In this document: piece after piece, positions 1-7,243 of the stretch | Position numbering within the stretch: the first letter of the stretch is position 1 | How the letters are laid out: the number at the start of each line of letters is the position of its first letter | DNA from: Lachnospiraceae bacterium | GTDB lineage: Bacteria; Bacillota; Clostridia; Lachnospirales; Lachnospiraceae | Assembly: GCA_900763175.1 (NCBI GenBank) | Contig: CAAFJI010000282.1 | Location: 1 to 16,402, forward strand | Length of the DNA stretch: 16,402 nucleotides | Reading direction: 5' to 3' | Position numbers and translations under genes: made by a program | Notes under the pieces: generated by a model | Seen by the model: only the letters and a program-made list of their open reading frames with translations | Databases searched by the model: none | What the model was told of the DNA's origin: nothing

Positions 1-121
1 ATTATTCAGAGAAAACTTAAGATAGTACAATGCTGTAAATAGAAACTAGAAGAACACATTAAAGAGAAATTCAAATAGGAACAATCAATTTGTGAAAAAT
101 GATAAAAATGCCAGATTTTCA

Positions 122-150
122 TTGTGAAAGTGGAGACTTTTTGATACAAT
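122..150 (+). promoter_or_regulatory. Candidate sigma-A promoter for the V4R/GGDEF unit
   Basis: TTGTGA at 122-127 and TACAAT at 145-150 are separated by 17 bp, and TGA directly precedes the -10 (extended -10). Transcription would start near 157, leaving only about 10 nt before the ATG at 167. Nothing else was recognised in bases 1-121, which are AT-rich. Confidence 0.55.
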
Positions 151-166
151 TATAGGTAAAATTGTG

Positions 167-334
167 ATGAAGCAGTTCTACGATGAATTAGATGATTTTA
201 CCAGGCAGGTAAGACTTTATGCCATGACAGGTCAGTCGGAACATGAGGATCTGTATTTTGAGAAAGATGATGTGACAAAGAGAAACTGCTTCGAGGAGGA
301 AGATATTGGAAAGAAAGGTTCCGGACTTCTTTAA
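167..334 (+). CDS. Possible small ORF, 55 aa, unknown
   Basis: An ATG at 167 opens a 55-codon frame starting MKQFYDELDDFTRQV and ending at TAA 332-334. The product is soluble and strongly charged, with many Asp/Glu and no membrane segment or signal peptide. I do not recognise it. The composition looks protein-like, but the ribosome binding site is weak (AGG at 154-156, partly upstream of the predicted transcript start), so initiation may be leaderless. Its 3' end contains the AGGAGG (294-299) and the TTG start of the next gene and overlaps it by 29 nt, an arrangement that would allow translational coupling. It could also be a leader region or the remnant of a longer N-terminus of the downstream V4R protein lost by frameshift. 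Comparative conservation would decide. Confidence 0.4.
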   Translation: MKQFYDELDDFTRQVRLYAMTGQSEHEDLYFEKDDVTKRNCFEEEDIGKKGSGLL

Positions 335-899
335 GAGGCCGGAAGGGAAAGGCAACATGGAAAACATATTTTTGCAGGGAAGAAAATCAATCACGTTTGA
401 GGAGTATCTTCGGTACGATGAGAATAGCAGAGGGAATCTTGGAGAGGAGCTTCCGGTTCTTGTATACAGGATGCTGGAATATTCTCTGAGAGAAGAGCTG
501 TGCAGACGATTTGGAAAAGACGAGCAGATTGATATTTTCCGAAAAGCAGGCCGTATGGCAGGAGAATATTTCGCCAGAAAGATGCTGAACCTGGATCAGC
601 CTTTGGACCAGTTTATGGGAGAGCTTCAGGGAAAGCTTCAGGAACTGAAGATCGGAGTTTTGCGTATTGAGGAGGTAGACGAAGAGAGTGGAAGGATCAT
701 TCTTACCGTTTCCGAGGATGCAGACTGTTCCGGCCTTCCTGTCCTGGGCGAGACTGTGTGTAACTATGACGAGGGATTTATTTCCGGGATTTTATCTGTG
801 TATTCAGGAAAATCATATACGGCCACAGAGGTGGACTGCTGGGCAACAGGTGACCGTGTGTGCCGCTTCCATGCCAATATAAATGAAAATAAGAAATAG
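306..899 (+). CDS. V4R (4-vinyl-reductase-like) domain sensor protein
   Basis: This 197-aa soluble protein is a probable small-molecule sensor with a V4R domain. The domain is known as the effector-binding module of XylR/DmpR-type regulators and of other stand-alone proteins. I see a helical N-terminal part (LVYRMLEYSLREELCRRFG, about residues 51-69), the AGRMAGEYFARK helix, and the typical C-terminal part with conserved cysteines: GETVCNYDEGFISGIL, then VDCWATGDRVCRFHA near residues 176-190. The TTG start at 306 has AGGAGG at 294-299 with 6-nt spacing. ATG 357 (GGGAAAGG upstream) is an alternative that would remove 17 residues. The gene is followed after 10 nt by a GGDEF protein in the same direction, which suggests that the V4R protein supplies the ligand input to c-di-GMP synthesis. 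The family call is good; ligand and partner are inference. Confidence 0.82.
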   Translation: MERKVPDFFKRPEGKGNMENIFLQGRKSITFEEYLRYDENSRGNLGEELPVLVYRMLEYSLREELCRRFGKDEQIDIFRKAGRMAGEYFARKMLNLDQPLDQFMGELQGKLQELKIGVLRIEEVDEESGRIILTVSEDADCSGLPVLGETVCNYDEGFISGILSVYSGKSYTATEVDCWATGDRVCRFHANINENKK

Positions 900-909
900 A
901 GGTTCCGGA

Positions 910-2175
910 ATGGAAGATAAAAACTGTGATGAATTATTTGAATATTTGAGGAGTATTTTATACGACCCGAAGGTGAAGCCTCTGGATATGGAAAGTCTGG
1001 ATGAACCTTATCAGAAGCTGGGAATGGGACTTCAGTTTCTGGAGAAGGCTGTGAAGGAGATGAAGGAATATTCTGCTGCTCTTTCTAAGGGAAAGCTTTC
1101 TGCGAAGATGCCCAGGCGGGATAATTTCCTCTGCGAAAATCTGAAAAATATGCATGCCAATCTCAACCACCTTACCTGGCAGGCAAAACAGGTGGCAAAG
1201 GGAGACTACACCCAGACCGTTTCTTTTCTGGGAGAATTTTCCAAAGCCTTTAATACTATGACTTCCCAGCTTCAGGAGCGGGAATATATTTTGAAAAAAG
1301 AGGCGGAAACAGAGAAACTTCATGCTGAGATGACAGAGAGTTATAATCAGCTTCTTTTAGAATTGATTGCAAGAAGTGACGAGGAAATTCTGGTGATCAG
1401 CATGGAAGATTCCAGCGTTTTATACCGGAATGAGAATGCCGGGATCTGGATGTCCCCGGAGGAGATCTATCAGCTCTGCCTGAACCAGCAGGAGAGTAAA
1501 TATAAAGAAGGGGTTCTTCAGAAGGATTCCTATGAGTGGAACTGGGAAGCGAAGGGTTCGGGGAATCATTATTACCGGATTACAACCGGAATTATGGTGT
1601 GGCAGGGGCAAAAAGCCTATGCCCACATTATCCGTGAGATAACAGCGGAAAAGGAACGTGAAGCACGGTTAAAATCAGAGGCACTGCAGGATCATCTTAC
1701 CGGGATCGGAAACCGTCATTATTTTCAGGAAAAAACAAGGGAACTACTGGCAAGTGGAAAAAGATGCGTATTCTGCTACTGCGACCTGGATCATCTGAAG
1801 GATATCAACGATACCTACGGACACCATGAAGGAGACTGGTATATCCGGTGTTTTGCAGATATTGTGCGCTTTAACATCAGAGAAGAGGATTTTTTTGCCC
1901 GTATAGGGGGAGATGAATTCTGTATTATCCTGAGCAATTGTACCAGGGAAAAGGCAGAGCGGAAGCTGAAAAAGATGCAGCGTATGTTTGGATGCGAAAA
2001 AGCCCATTCCTACGGAAAAAGCTTCAGCTTCGGGCTTGTGGAGCTCCCGGAGAATCATGCTCCTGTTTCCGTGGAAACCGTTCTTTATCAGGCAGATATG
2101 TTCATGTATCAGCAGAAAAGGGGAAAGAACGGAACAAAGATCCCACAAAATGAAGCGTGCAGTTTGCAGGAATGA
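910..2175 (+). CDS. Diguanylate cyclase with HAMP-like, PAS-like and GGDEF domains
   Basis: The protein condenses two GTP into cyclic di-GMP. I placed the start at ATG 910 (421 aa) because AGAGG lies 7 nt upstream; an in-frame ATG at 883 has no binding site and overlaps the V4R gene. A HAMP-like/helical region (about 60-125, with AKGDYTQTVSFLGEFSKAFN) and a coiled-coil stretch precede a PAS-like region (about 135-245, ending in a typical HIIREITAEKEREARL linker). The GGDEF domain fills the C-terminus, starting at LQDHLTGIGNR. The metal-binding Asp lies in CDLDHLKDIND (about residue 292), GGDEF itself at 333-337, and an RxxD inhibitory site (REED, 324-327) five residues before it. All key active-site residues are present, so an active and product-inhibited cyclase is expected. 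No transmembrane segment is evident, so it is probably cytosolic. It sits directly behind the V4R sensor gene, probably as one transcript. Confidence 0.9.
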   Translation: MEDKNCDELFEYLRSILYDPKVKPLDMESLDEPYQKLGMGLQFLEKAVKEMKEYSAALSKGKLSAKMPRRDNFLCENLKNMHANLNHLTWQAKQVAKGDYTQTVSFLGEFSKAFNTMTSQLQEREYILKKEAETEKLHAEMTESYNQLLLELIARSDEEILVISMEDSSVLYRNENAGIWMSPEEIYQLCLNQQESKYKEGVLQKDSYEWNWEAKGSGNHYYRITTGIMVWQGQKAYAHIIREITAEKEREARLKSEALQDHLTGIGNRHYFQEKTRELLASGKRCVFCYCDLDHLKDINDTYGHHEGDWYIRCFADIVRFNIREEDFFARIGGDEFCIILSNCTREKAERKLKKMQRMFGCEKAHSYGKSFSFGLVELPENHAPVSVETVLYQADMFMYQQKRGKNGTKIPQNEACSLQE

Positions 2176-2251
2176 TTTTTTGACATATTTTAGGAGCGGT
2201 GAAGGATGTAATTTTGTTTACGACAGAATGAAATAATGAACAGAAGGAAGG

Positions 2252-2280
2252 ATCCGGTCTGAAAACCGGATTTTCTTTTT
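2252..2280 (+). terminator. Rho-independent terminator of the GGDEF unit
   Basis: A perfect 7-bp stem (ATCCGGT 2252-2258 / ACCGGAT 2265-2271) with a 6-nt loop is followed by TTTCTTTTT. It closes the V4R/GGDEF unit before the phoH promoter. Confidence 0.85.
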
Positions 2281-2320
2281 GAAAGGAAATATCTGATTTC
2301 CGGGATTCCCGCCGATAAAG

Positions 2321-2349
2321 TTGCAAAAATACATATCTGGTGATATAAT
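2321..2349 (+). promoter_or_regulatory. Strong sigma-A promoter of phoH
   Basis: TTGCAA (2321-2326), a 17-bp spacer and TATAAT (2344-2349) with TGA directly before the -10. Transcription would start near 2356 and give a leader of about 105 nt before phoH. I see no riboswitch in that leader. A 29-codon frame from ATG 2434 overlaps the phoH start but shows no protein-like features. Confidence 0.75.
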
Positions 2350-2461
2350 TTAACGAAATAACTGTAAAGCAGCTATTTTATTATGAGCAGGCAGCGAAGA
2401 GAATTTCGAATTTATGCTTGACTTAACAGACCTATGAAAGAGACCGAAGGAGGAGCAGTAC

Positions 2462-3481
2462 TTGAAATCCACGAACATAGAGATAGATTCCCTAGATATT
2501 TTGCAGGAGCTTTTCGGAATTAATGATAAACTGATCAAGGTAATCGAGAAACGCCTTGGTGTATCTGTTACACAGCGCAATTCCTGCATTACCGTAAGCG
2601 GCACAAATGAGGGAAGAATCCGCAGTGCCGTCAATATCATTGAGGCCATGGAGGAAGCTTTGGATAAACAGCAGCAGCTTTCCGTGGATATGATCCACCG
2701 TTTTTTGGATGAAACGGATGAAGAGGATGCTCCGGAAGAAGATATTGCAGACAACACACGCAAGGTTCTGGGGGATGCCGTTACCCTGAATTATAAGAAC
2801 ATCCCCATCCGGACCAAGACCATTGGCCAGAAAAATTATATCAATGCCTTGAAGAATAACACCGTTACCATCTGTATCGGACCCGCCGGAACAGGGAAAA
2901 CTTATCTGGCAGTTGCCTATGCAGCGGAGCTGTACCGAAATGACGAGATCGAGCGCATCATTCTCAGCCGCCCTGCCATAGAGGCAGGAGAGAAGCTGGG
3001 ATTTCTTCCAGGTGATCTACAGGAGAAAGTAGACCCTTACCTGAAACCATTGTATGATGCCCTGAACGATATATTTGGCCCGGATCAGGCTGCCAAGCTT
3101 CGGGAACGGGGAATCATAGAAGTGGCTCCACTGGCCTATATGCGAGGCCGTACCCTGAATAACAGTATGATCATCATTGATGAAAGCCAGAATGCAACTC
3201 TTCCTATTTTGAAAATGGCATTGACACGTATTGGCGTTGGGTCCAAGATGATCCTCACCGGTGACGTGACCCAGATCGATCTTTCCAAGGAGACGGATTC
3301 CGGACTTCAAAAATGTGCCGCGATTTTGAAAAACGTAGATGACATTGCCACCATTTCTCTTACCAACCGGGATGTTGTGCGCTGCAAAATCGTGAAAGAT
3401 ATTGTCAAGGCATTTGAAAAAGAAGAAGCGAAGGCAAATGAAAAGACACAGAAAAGAGCTGTAAGACGGAGCAGCAGATAA
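2462..3481 (+). CDS. phoH: PhoH-like ATPase
   Basis: This 339-aa cytosolic P-loop ATPase of the PhoH family is believed to act in RNA metabolism, often together with YbeY. An N-terminal KH-like/helical region (about 1-90, with RLGVSVTQRNSCITVSG) precedes the ATPase core. Walker A is GPAGTGKT at residues 140-147, and Walker B is MIIIDESQ at 236-243. Sensor-type motifs follow (ILTGDVTQIDL). The C-terminus is short, charged and lysine/arginine-rich. The length is normal for the family. TTG 2462 is the start: AAGGAGG at 2447-2453 gives 8-nt spacing and the frame opens with a typical N-terminus. The next gene is ybeY, the usual neighbour in Firmicutes, but here 264 bp lie between them because of a repeat-like insertion. 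Confidence 0.95.
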   Translation: MKSTNIEIDSLDILQELFGINDKLIKVIEKRLGVSVTQRNSCITVSGTNEGRIRSAVNIIEAMEEALDKQQQLSVDMIHRFLDETDEEDAPEEDIADNTRKVLGDAVTLNYKNIPIRTKTIGQKNYINALKNNTVTICIGPAGTGKTYLAVAYAAELYRNDEIERIILSRPAIEAGEKLGFLPGDLQEKVDPYLKPLYDALNDIFGPDQAAKLRERGIIEVAPLAYMRGRTLNNSMIIIDESQNATLPILKMALTRIGVGSKMILTGDVTQIDLSKETDSGLQKCAAILKNVDDIATISLTNRDVVRCKIVKDIVKAFEKEEAKANEKTQKRAVRRSSR

Positions 3482-3550
3482 AAGAAAAGCAACTCCATTT
3501 TACAGAAAAATAAGAAACAGAAGCTATAATAAAGGCCAGAGCCTGTTTGA

Positions 3551-3747
3551 AAAATCATTCCTGTAATCTGCACGCCACCCATTTTGCTGGGAATTTGTTC
3601 TGAATTCGGCTGCCGCAGCCCGCTGCGACTCCCTTATTCAAGATAAATTTTCCACAAACTGTGGCGCACATCCTGCAGAAAGCATTTTCCAAATATGCTC
3701 TGGGAATTTTTCCTGACTGGATGAATGAAAATGGGAGGAATGATTTT
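3551..3747. mobile_element. MITE-like inverted-repeat element between phoH and ybeY
   Basis: The ends AAAATCATTCCT (3551-3562) and AGGAATGATTTT (3736-3747) are a perfect 12-bp inverted repeat enclosing about 170 bp that codes for nothing recognisable. A second copy of the left end (21 nt, one mismatch) lies at 10909-10929, so this sequence occurs more than once. The interior contains short GC-rich self-complementary stretches (for example around 3611-3631). A terminal-inverted-repeat, non-coding, dispersed stretch of about 200 bp fits a miniature transposable element, but no target-site duplication is clear and a genome-wide copy count is needed. The right end includes the GGGAGG region and probable TTG start of ybeY. 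TATAAT at 3525-3530 lies just outside without a convincing -35. Bases 3482-3550 are otherwise unremarkable. Confidence 0.5.
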
Positions 3748-4243
3748 GGTAACGATAGAATACGAATGTGAGACAGATTTTGACCTGGGATTGGACTGTC
3801 CGTCACTTGCGAAGGTGGTTGCCCAGAAGGTACTGGATATGGAGAACTGTCCCTGGGATGCTCAGGTGAACCTGGTCCTTACAGATAATGAGGAAATCAA
3901 GCGGGTAAATACAGAGTTTCGAGGAATTGAGAGAGCCACAGATGTTCTTTCGTTTCCTATGATTCCTTTTGAGACCCCTGCTGATTATTCTATAGCAGAA
4001 GATGACGAATCCTGTTTTGATCTGGACAGCGGGGAGCTTCTTCTGGGAGATATTATGATCTCGGCAGAGAGGGCCGCAGCACAGGCAGAGGAATATGGAC
4101 ATAGTGTGAAAAGAGAGTTCTGCTTCCTGGTAGCACACAGTATGCTTCACCTGCTGGGATATGATCACATGACGCCTGAGGAGGCAGCCGACATGGAAGC
4201 ACGCCAGGCAAGGGCTTTAGACGAGCTTGGGATCACACGCTGA
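3746..4243 (+). CDS. ybeY: Endoribonuclease / rRNA maturation factor YbeY
   Basis: YbeY is a zinc-dependent RNase that acts in 16S rRNA 3' maturation and ribosome quality control. The diagnostic zinc motif H-x3-H-x5-H is intact (HSMLHLLGYDH, His 131, 135 and 141 with the start used here). Other family sequences are present: LVLTDNEEIKRVN, ERATDVLSFPM and LLLGDIMISAERA. I chose TTG 3746 (165 aa), because GGAGG at 3734-3738 then gives 7-nt spacing and the N-terminus MVTIEYECETDF matches the usual YbeY beginning. ATG 3725 and ATG 3740 are upstream in-frame alternatives with poorer spacing. The gene follows phoH as in many Firmicutes. Its ribosome binding site and start lie in the right arm of an inverted-repeat element, so its translation signal may come from that insertion. 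Confidence 0.95.
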   Translation: MVTIEYECETDFDLGLDCPSLAKVVAQKVLDMENCPWDAQVNLVLTDNEEIKRVNTEFRGIERATDVLSFPMIPFETPADYSIAEDDESCFDLDSGELLLGDIMISAERAAAQAEEYGHSVKREFCFLVAHSMLHLLGYDHMTPEEAADMEARQARALDELGITR

Positions 4244-4328
4244 TCAGGCTGGCCCGCACCAGATGGCAGCCGGCTGGCAACTATGATAACATTACTGACG
4301 GTGGGATGCCATTCAGGTGAAAAGATTT

Positions 4329-4358
4329 TGAAATAACCCTATAGCTGCTGATACAGTT
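4329..4358 (+). promoter_or_regulatory. Possible promoter of the DUF3048 gene
   Basis: TTGAAA (4329-4334), an 18-bp spacer and TACAGT (4353-4358) preceded by TGA. The match is moderate. The 150 bp between ybeY and the next gene shows no clear terminator; a GC-rich stretch at about 4246-4280 has short complementary segments but no T-run. Confidence 0.35.
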
Positions 4359-4393
4359 ACAAGGTTAAATATAAGCATGAGAAGGAGAAAGAC

Positions 4394-5443
4394 ATGAAGA
4401 AAAAAATATTTAAACTTCTAACAGGATTGTTGCTTTCCTGCACATTGGTGGGAACAACAGTAGCAGTACAGGCAGAAGAGAACGGAGTGGAAATGGTTTC
4501 CGGTGAGGCTGCTGCAGACGGAACTACTATGGTGAAAAGCTATCTTACCGGAGAGGATGTTCCGGAGAGCATTGGAAGAAGACGTCCCATCGCAGTAATG
4601 CTGGGAAATGATGTAAACGGAGCTCCTCAGAGCGGCATCGCAAATGCAGGGGTTATTTATGAGGCGCCTGTAGAGGGAAGCATTACCCGACTTATGGCAA
4701 TCATTGAAGATTATGATAATATTCCGAGAATCGGTTCTGTAAGAAGCTGCCGTGACTATTACCTGCGTTATGCCAACGAATTTAATGCGATCTATGCACA
4801 TTACGGACAGGCTGTATACGCACTGCCGTACTTTGAACAGCATGTCATTGACAATCTGAATGGTCTGACACTTGGCAATGCCTACTACCGTACTACAGAC
4901 CGTGTGGCACCTCACAATGCTTATACGGATGCGGCACATCTTCAGGCAGGAATCCAGAGTCAGGGCTATAGCCAGCAGTACAAGGATGATTATACAGGAC
5001 ACTTCCAGTTTGCTCCAGAGGGAACGGAGGTGACACTGGACGAAGGTGCTTCCGCAAATGTTGTGAAGCTTGACAACTTTACCTACAACCATCCGTGGTT
5101 TGAGTATAACGCAGAGACAAAGGAATATAGCCGTTTCCAGTATGATGCACCTCAGGTAGACCAGAATACAAATGAGCAGCTGACCTGCAGCAACATTATC
5201 CTTCAGTATTCCCAGTATCAGCCGTATGACGAGAATGGTTACCTGAATGTGAACACATCCTCAGGCGGTGCCGGCAAATATATTACCAGAGGAAAGGCCA
5301 TCGACATTACCTGGTCCAAGGATTCCGAATGGGGAACTACCCATTACTACGATGCTAACGGACAGGAGATTCAGCTGAATCCTGGTAAGACCTGGGTGGA
5401 GATCGTATTAAACGATTCCGTAGATTCCATTTCTTTACAGTAA
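4394..5443 (+). CDS. Secreted DUF3048 (YerB-like) protein
   Basis: This 349-aa exported protein belongs to the DUF3048 family, whose Bacillus member is the lipoprotein YerB; the biochemical role is unknown. The N-terminus is a signal peptide with MKKK followed by a hydrophobic core. LLSC near residues 13-16 is a weak lipobox, while AVQA before EENG (about residue 28) is a good signal peptidase I site, so whether it is lipidated is open. The family core is clear: RRPIAVMLGNDVNGAPQSGI, then VIYEAPVEGSITRLMAII, and RIGSVRSCRDYYL. The C-terminal half carries the second family domain, including GKAIDITWSKDSEWGTTHYY and a final GKTWVEIV. AAGGAG at 4382-4387 precedes the ATG. It stands as a single gene with its own terminator. 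Confidence 0.88.
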   Translation: MKKKIFKLLTGLLLSCTLVGTTVAVQAEENGVEMVSGEAAADGTTMVKSYLTGEDVPESIGRRRPIAVMLGNDVNGAPQSGIANAGVIYEAPVEGSITRLMAIIEDYDNIPRIGSVRSCRDYYLRYANEFNAIYAHYGQAVYALPYFEQHVIDNLNGLTLGNAYYRTTDRVAPHNAYTDAAHLQAGIQSQGYSQQYKDDYTGHFQFAPEGTEVTLDEGASANVVKLDNFTYNHPWFEYNAETKEYSRFQYDAPQVDQNTNEQLTCSNIILQYSQYQPYDENGYLNVNTSSGGAGKYITRGKAIDITWSKDSEWGTTHYYDANGQEIQLNPGKTWVEIVLNDSVDSISLQ

Positions 5444-5465
5444 GAAGCTTATACAGAGAAAGAAT

Positions 5466-5500
5466 GAGGGCGCTGATATTTTTTCAGCGCTCTTTTCTTT
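5466..5500 (+). terminator. Rho-independent terminator after the DUF3048 gene
   Basis: The stem 5466-5476 / 5484-5494 (core CGCTGA/TCAGCG, extended by G-C, A-T and G-U pairs) has a 7-nt T-rich loop and is followed by a T-rich tail. Confidence 0.82.
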
Positions 5501-5510
5501 CGGAAAACAA

Positions 5511-5539
5511 TAGACGAATAGGGAAAAATGATGTAAGAT
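5511..5539 (+). promoter_or_regulatory. Possible promoter of the proline operon
   Basis: TAGACG (5511-5516), a 17-bp spacer and TAAGAT (5534-5539). Each hexamer is an imperfect match. It lies between the upstream terminator and proB, where a promoter is expected. Confidence 0.4.
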
Positions 5540-5577
5540 AAGAAACTGAAAAGTATAGATACGGAGTGACAAATGGT

Positions 5578-6435
5578 ATGAACTATCGTGAGAAACTGAA
5601 AAATAAAAAACGTATTGTAATCAAAATCGGAAGCTCTTCTCTTACCCATGCCCAGACAGGCAGATTGAACCTTCGGAAACTGGAAGTTCTGGTGCGAGAA
5701 TTGGGGGATCTTCGCAACCAGGGAAAAGATGTAGTACTGGTATCCTCAGGAGCTATTGCCGTAGGTGCAGCAGCCCTTGGCTTTCAGGAAAAGCCCCAGG
5801 AGCCCAGACAGAAACAGGCCTGTGCAGCAGTAGGACAGGCAAGGCTGATGATGATCTACCAGAAGCTTTTCGGAGAATACAATCAGATGGCAGGCCAGAT
5901 CCTGATGACAAAGAATACCATGGTCAACAATGCCAACCGCAAGAATGCGGAGAATACCTTTAATGAGCTTTTGTCAATGGGTGTGATCCCCATTGTAAAT
6001 GAAAATGACTCCATTTCTACCTACGAGCTGCAGTCTCTGGAGAAATTTGGAGATAATGATACCCTTTCCGCAGTGGTAGCCGCTCTTATCGGAGCAGATC
6101 TTCTTATCCTGATGTCTGACATAGATGGTCTTTTCACGGATGACCCCAACACCAACCCAGATGCGAAGTTTATTGATACCGTAGAGCATTTGGATGAGGA
6201 GCTTCTGAATATGGGAAAAGGTTCCACAGGCAGTAAGGTCGGCACTGGTGGAATGGCCACCAAGCTTACAGCAGCCTGTATTGCAACTGCCGCAGGAGCT
6301 GACATGGTAATTGCTAATGGAGGAGATTTCCATAACATCCACAGAATCATAGAAGGAGAGAAATGCGGAACCCTTTTTGCAGGACAGAAGCAGGAGGAAT
6401 TTTTCCTCATCGATTATATCGAAAAGCTTTTATAA
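5578..6435 (+). CDS. proB: Glutamate 5-kinase
   Basis: ProB phosphorylates L-glutamate to gamma-glutamyl phosphate, the first step of proline synthesis. The amino acid kinase fold is complete: KKRIVIKIGSSSLT near the N-terminus, VSSGAIAVGAAALG, PIVNENDSIS, FGDNDTLSA, SDIDGLFTDDPN and KVGTGGMATKLTAA. The length (285 aa from ATG 5578) is that of the short form without the C-terminal PUA domain, as is common in Clostridia. GTG 5566 is in frame, but the only Shine-Dalgarno-like GGAG (5563-5566) overlaps it and better serves ATG 5578. Feedback inhibition by proline is known for the family but cannot be judged here. proB heads an operon that ends with proA, with two unrelated genes in between. Confidence 0.95.
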   Translation: MNYREKLKNKKRIVIKIGSSSLTHAQTGRLNLRKLEVLVRELGDLRNQGKDVVLVSSGAIAVGAAALGFQEKPQEPRQKQACAAVGQARLMMIYQKLFGEYNQMAGQILMTKNTMVNNANRKNAENTFNELLSMGVIPIVNENDSISTYELQSLEKFGDNDTLSAVVAALIGADLLILMSDIDGLFTDDPNTNPDAKFIDTVEHLDEELLNMGKGSTGSKVGTGGMATKLTAACIATAAGADMVIANGGDFHNIHRIIEGEKCGTLFAGQKQEEFFLIDYIEKLL

Positions 6436-6483
6436 AGACGAACAATCTATATTACATACAGCAGTAACAGGAGGAGTAGAATA

Positions 6484-6705
6484 ATGGACAGCAATAAAAT
6501 TGACAGAATCAATACCCTGCATCATAAAGCACAGAGTGTAGGACTGACTGAGGAGGAAAAGGCAGAACAGGCCCAGCTTCGCAAGGAATACATTGCTACG
6601 ATCAAGATGAACCTGCGCAATCAGCTGGATAATATTGATGTAAAAGAAGCAGACGGAACCGTCGTAAATCTGGGAGAAAGATATGGAAGAAAAAAGAGCC
6701 ATTAG
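6484..6705 (+). CDS. DUF896 (UPF0291/YnzC-like) small protein
   Basis: This 73-aa cytosolic protein of the DUF896 family, related to Bacillus YnzC, is predicted to be a helical hairpin; its function is unknown. Family marks are the opening KIDRINTLHHKAQSVGLTEE, the run EQAQLRKEYI, the helix NLRNQLDNI and the terminal stretch with ERYGRKKSH. AGGAGG (6471-6476) lies 7 nt before the ATG. Its last 23 nt overlap the following cyclo-ligase gene, whose start would be reached by translational coupling. It lies inside the proBA operon, so it is probably co-expressed with proline genes, without evidence of a functional link. Confidence 0.92.
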   Translation: MDSNKIDRINTLHHKAQSVGLTEEEKAEQAQLRKEYIATIKMNLRNQLDNIDVKEADGTVVNLGERYGRKKSH

Positions 6706-7243
6706 AAAGCAGATTTTTGCAGCAAGAAAGCAGTGTACAGAAGAACAGGTGGAGACCTGGAGCAGGCTGCTTACAGACAGGCTGACAGAGCTTCCTGAGT
6801 TTCAGACAGCTTCCCGGATCCTGGCATACGCAGATTATAACCATGAGGTTATGACACGCTTTCTGATCGAGTCAGCCTGGAAAGCAGGAAAAGAAGTCGC
6901 TGTGCCCAAGGTGGTTGGGAAAGATATGATTTTTTACCGTTTTACAGATTATGAACAGCTGAAGCCTGGATATTTTGGAATCCCTGAGCCTGAGAGCGGA
7001 GATGTGGTAAACTGGGAGACAGCCCTGATGATCATGCCGGGAGTTGCCTTTGACAGAGAGAACAACAGAGTGGGCTATGGCGGAGGCTTTTATGACCGTT
7101 TCCTTGAGAAGCATCCGCAAGTGAAAAGAGTGGCAGTTGCTTTTGATTTTCAGGTTCTTAAGAAGGTTCCCACAGAGCCTACGGACATATGTCCTCAGAT
7201 TATTGTAACGGAGAAAGAAACCTTATACCGGAGGGACTTATAA
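6683..7243 (+). CDS. 5-formyltetrahydrofolate cyclo-ligase
   Basis: The enzyme (MTHFS family) uses ATP to convert 5-formyl-THF to 5,10-methenyl-THF, returning a storage folate to one-carbon metabolism. The protein of 186 aa has the family start EEKRAIRKQIFAARKQ, with basic residues used in ATP binding. It also has the central PKVVGKDMIFYRF, the FGIPEPESG loop and the hallmark C-terminal MPGVAFDRENNRVGYGGGFYDRF, with GYGGGFYDR at residues 131-139. The length is normal. It overlaps the DUF896 gene and its stop codon directly abuts the proA ATG. A folate gene inside the proline operon may reflect shared growth-linked expression only. Confidence 0.94.
   Translation: MEEKRAIRKQIFAARKQCTEEQVETWSRLLTDRLTELPEFQTASRILAYADYNHEVMTRFLIESAWKAGKEVAVPKVVGKDMIFYRFTDYEQLKPGYFGIPEPESGDVVNWETALMIMPGVAFDRENNRVGYGGGFYDRFLEKHPQVKRVAVAFDFQVLKKVPTEPTDICPQIIVTEKETLYRRDL

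Noticed and set aside
2434..2523. Short frame from ATG 2434 overlapping the phoH start, as a leader peptide
   Set aside because: The Shine-Dalgarno in this region fits phoH, the frame has no upstream binding site and no hairpin follows.
4418..5092. A 224-codon minus-strand frame inside the DUF3048 gene
   Set aside because: Cys/His/Ser-rich shadow of a gene with clear family motifs on the plus strand.
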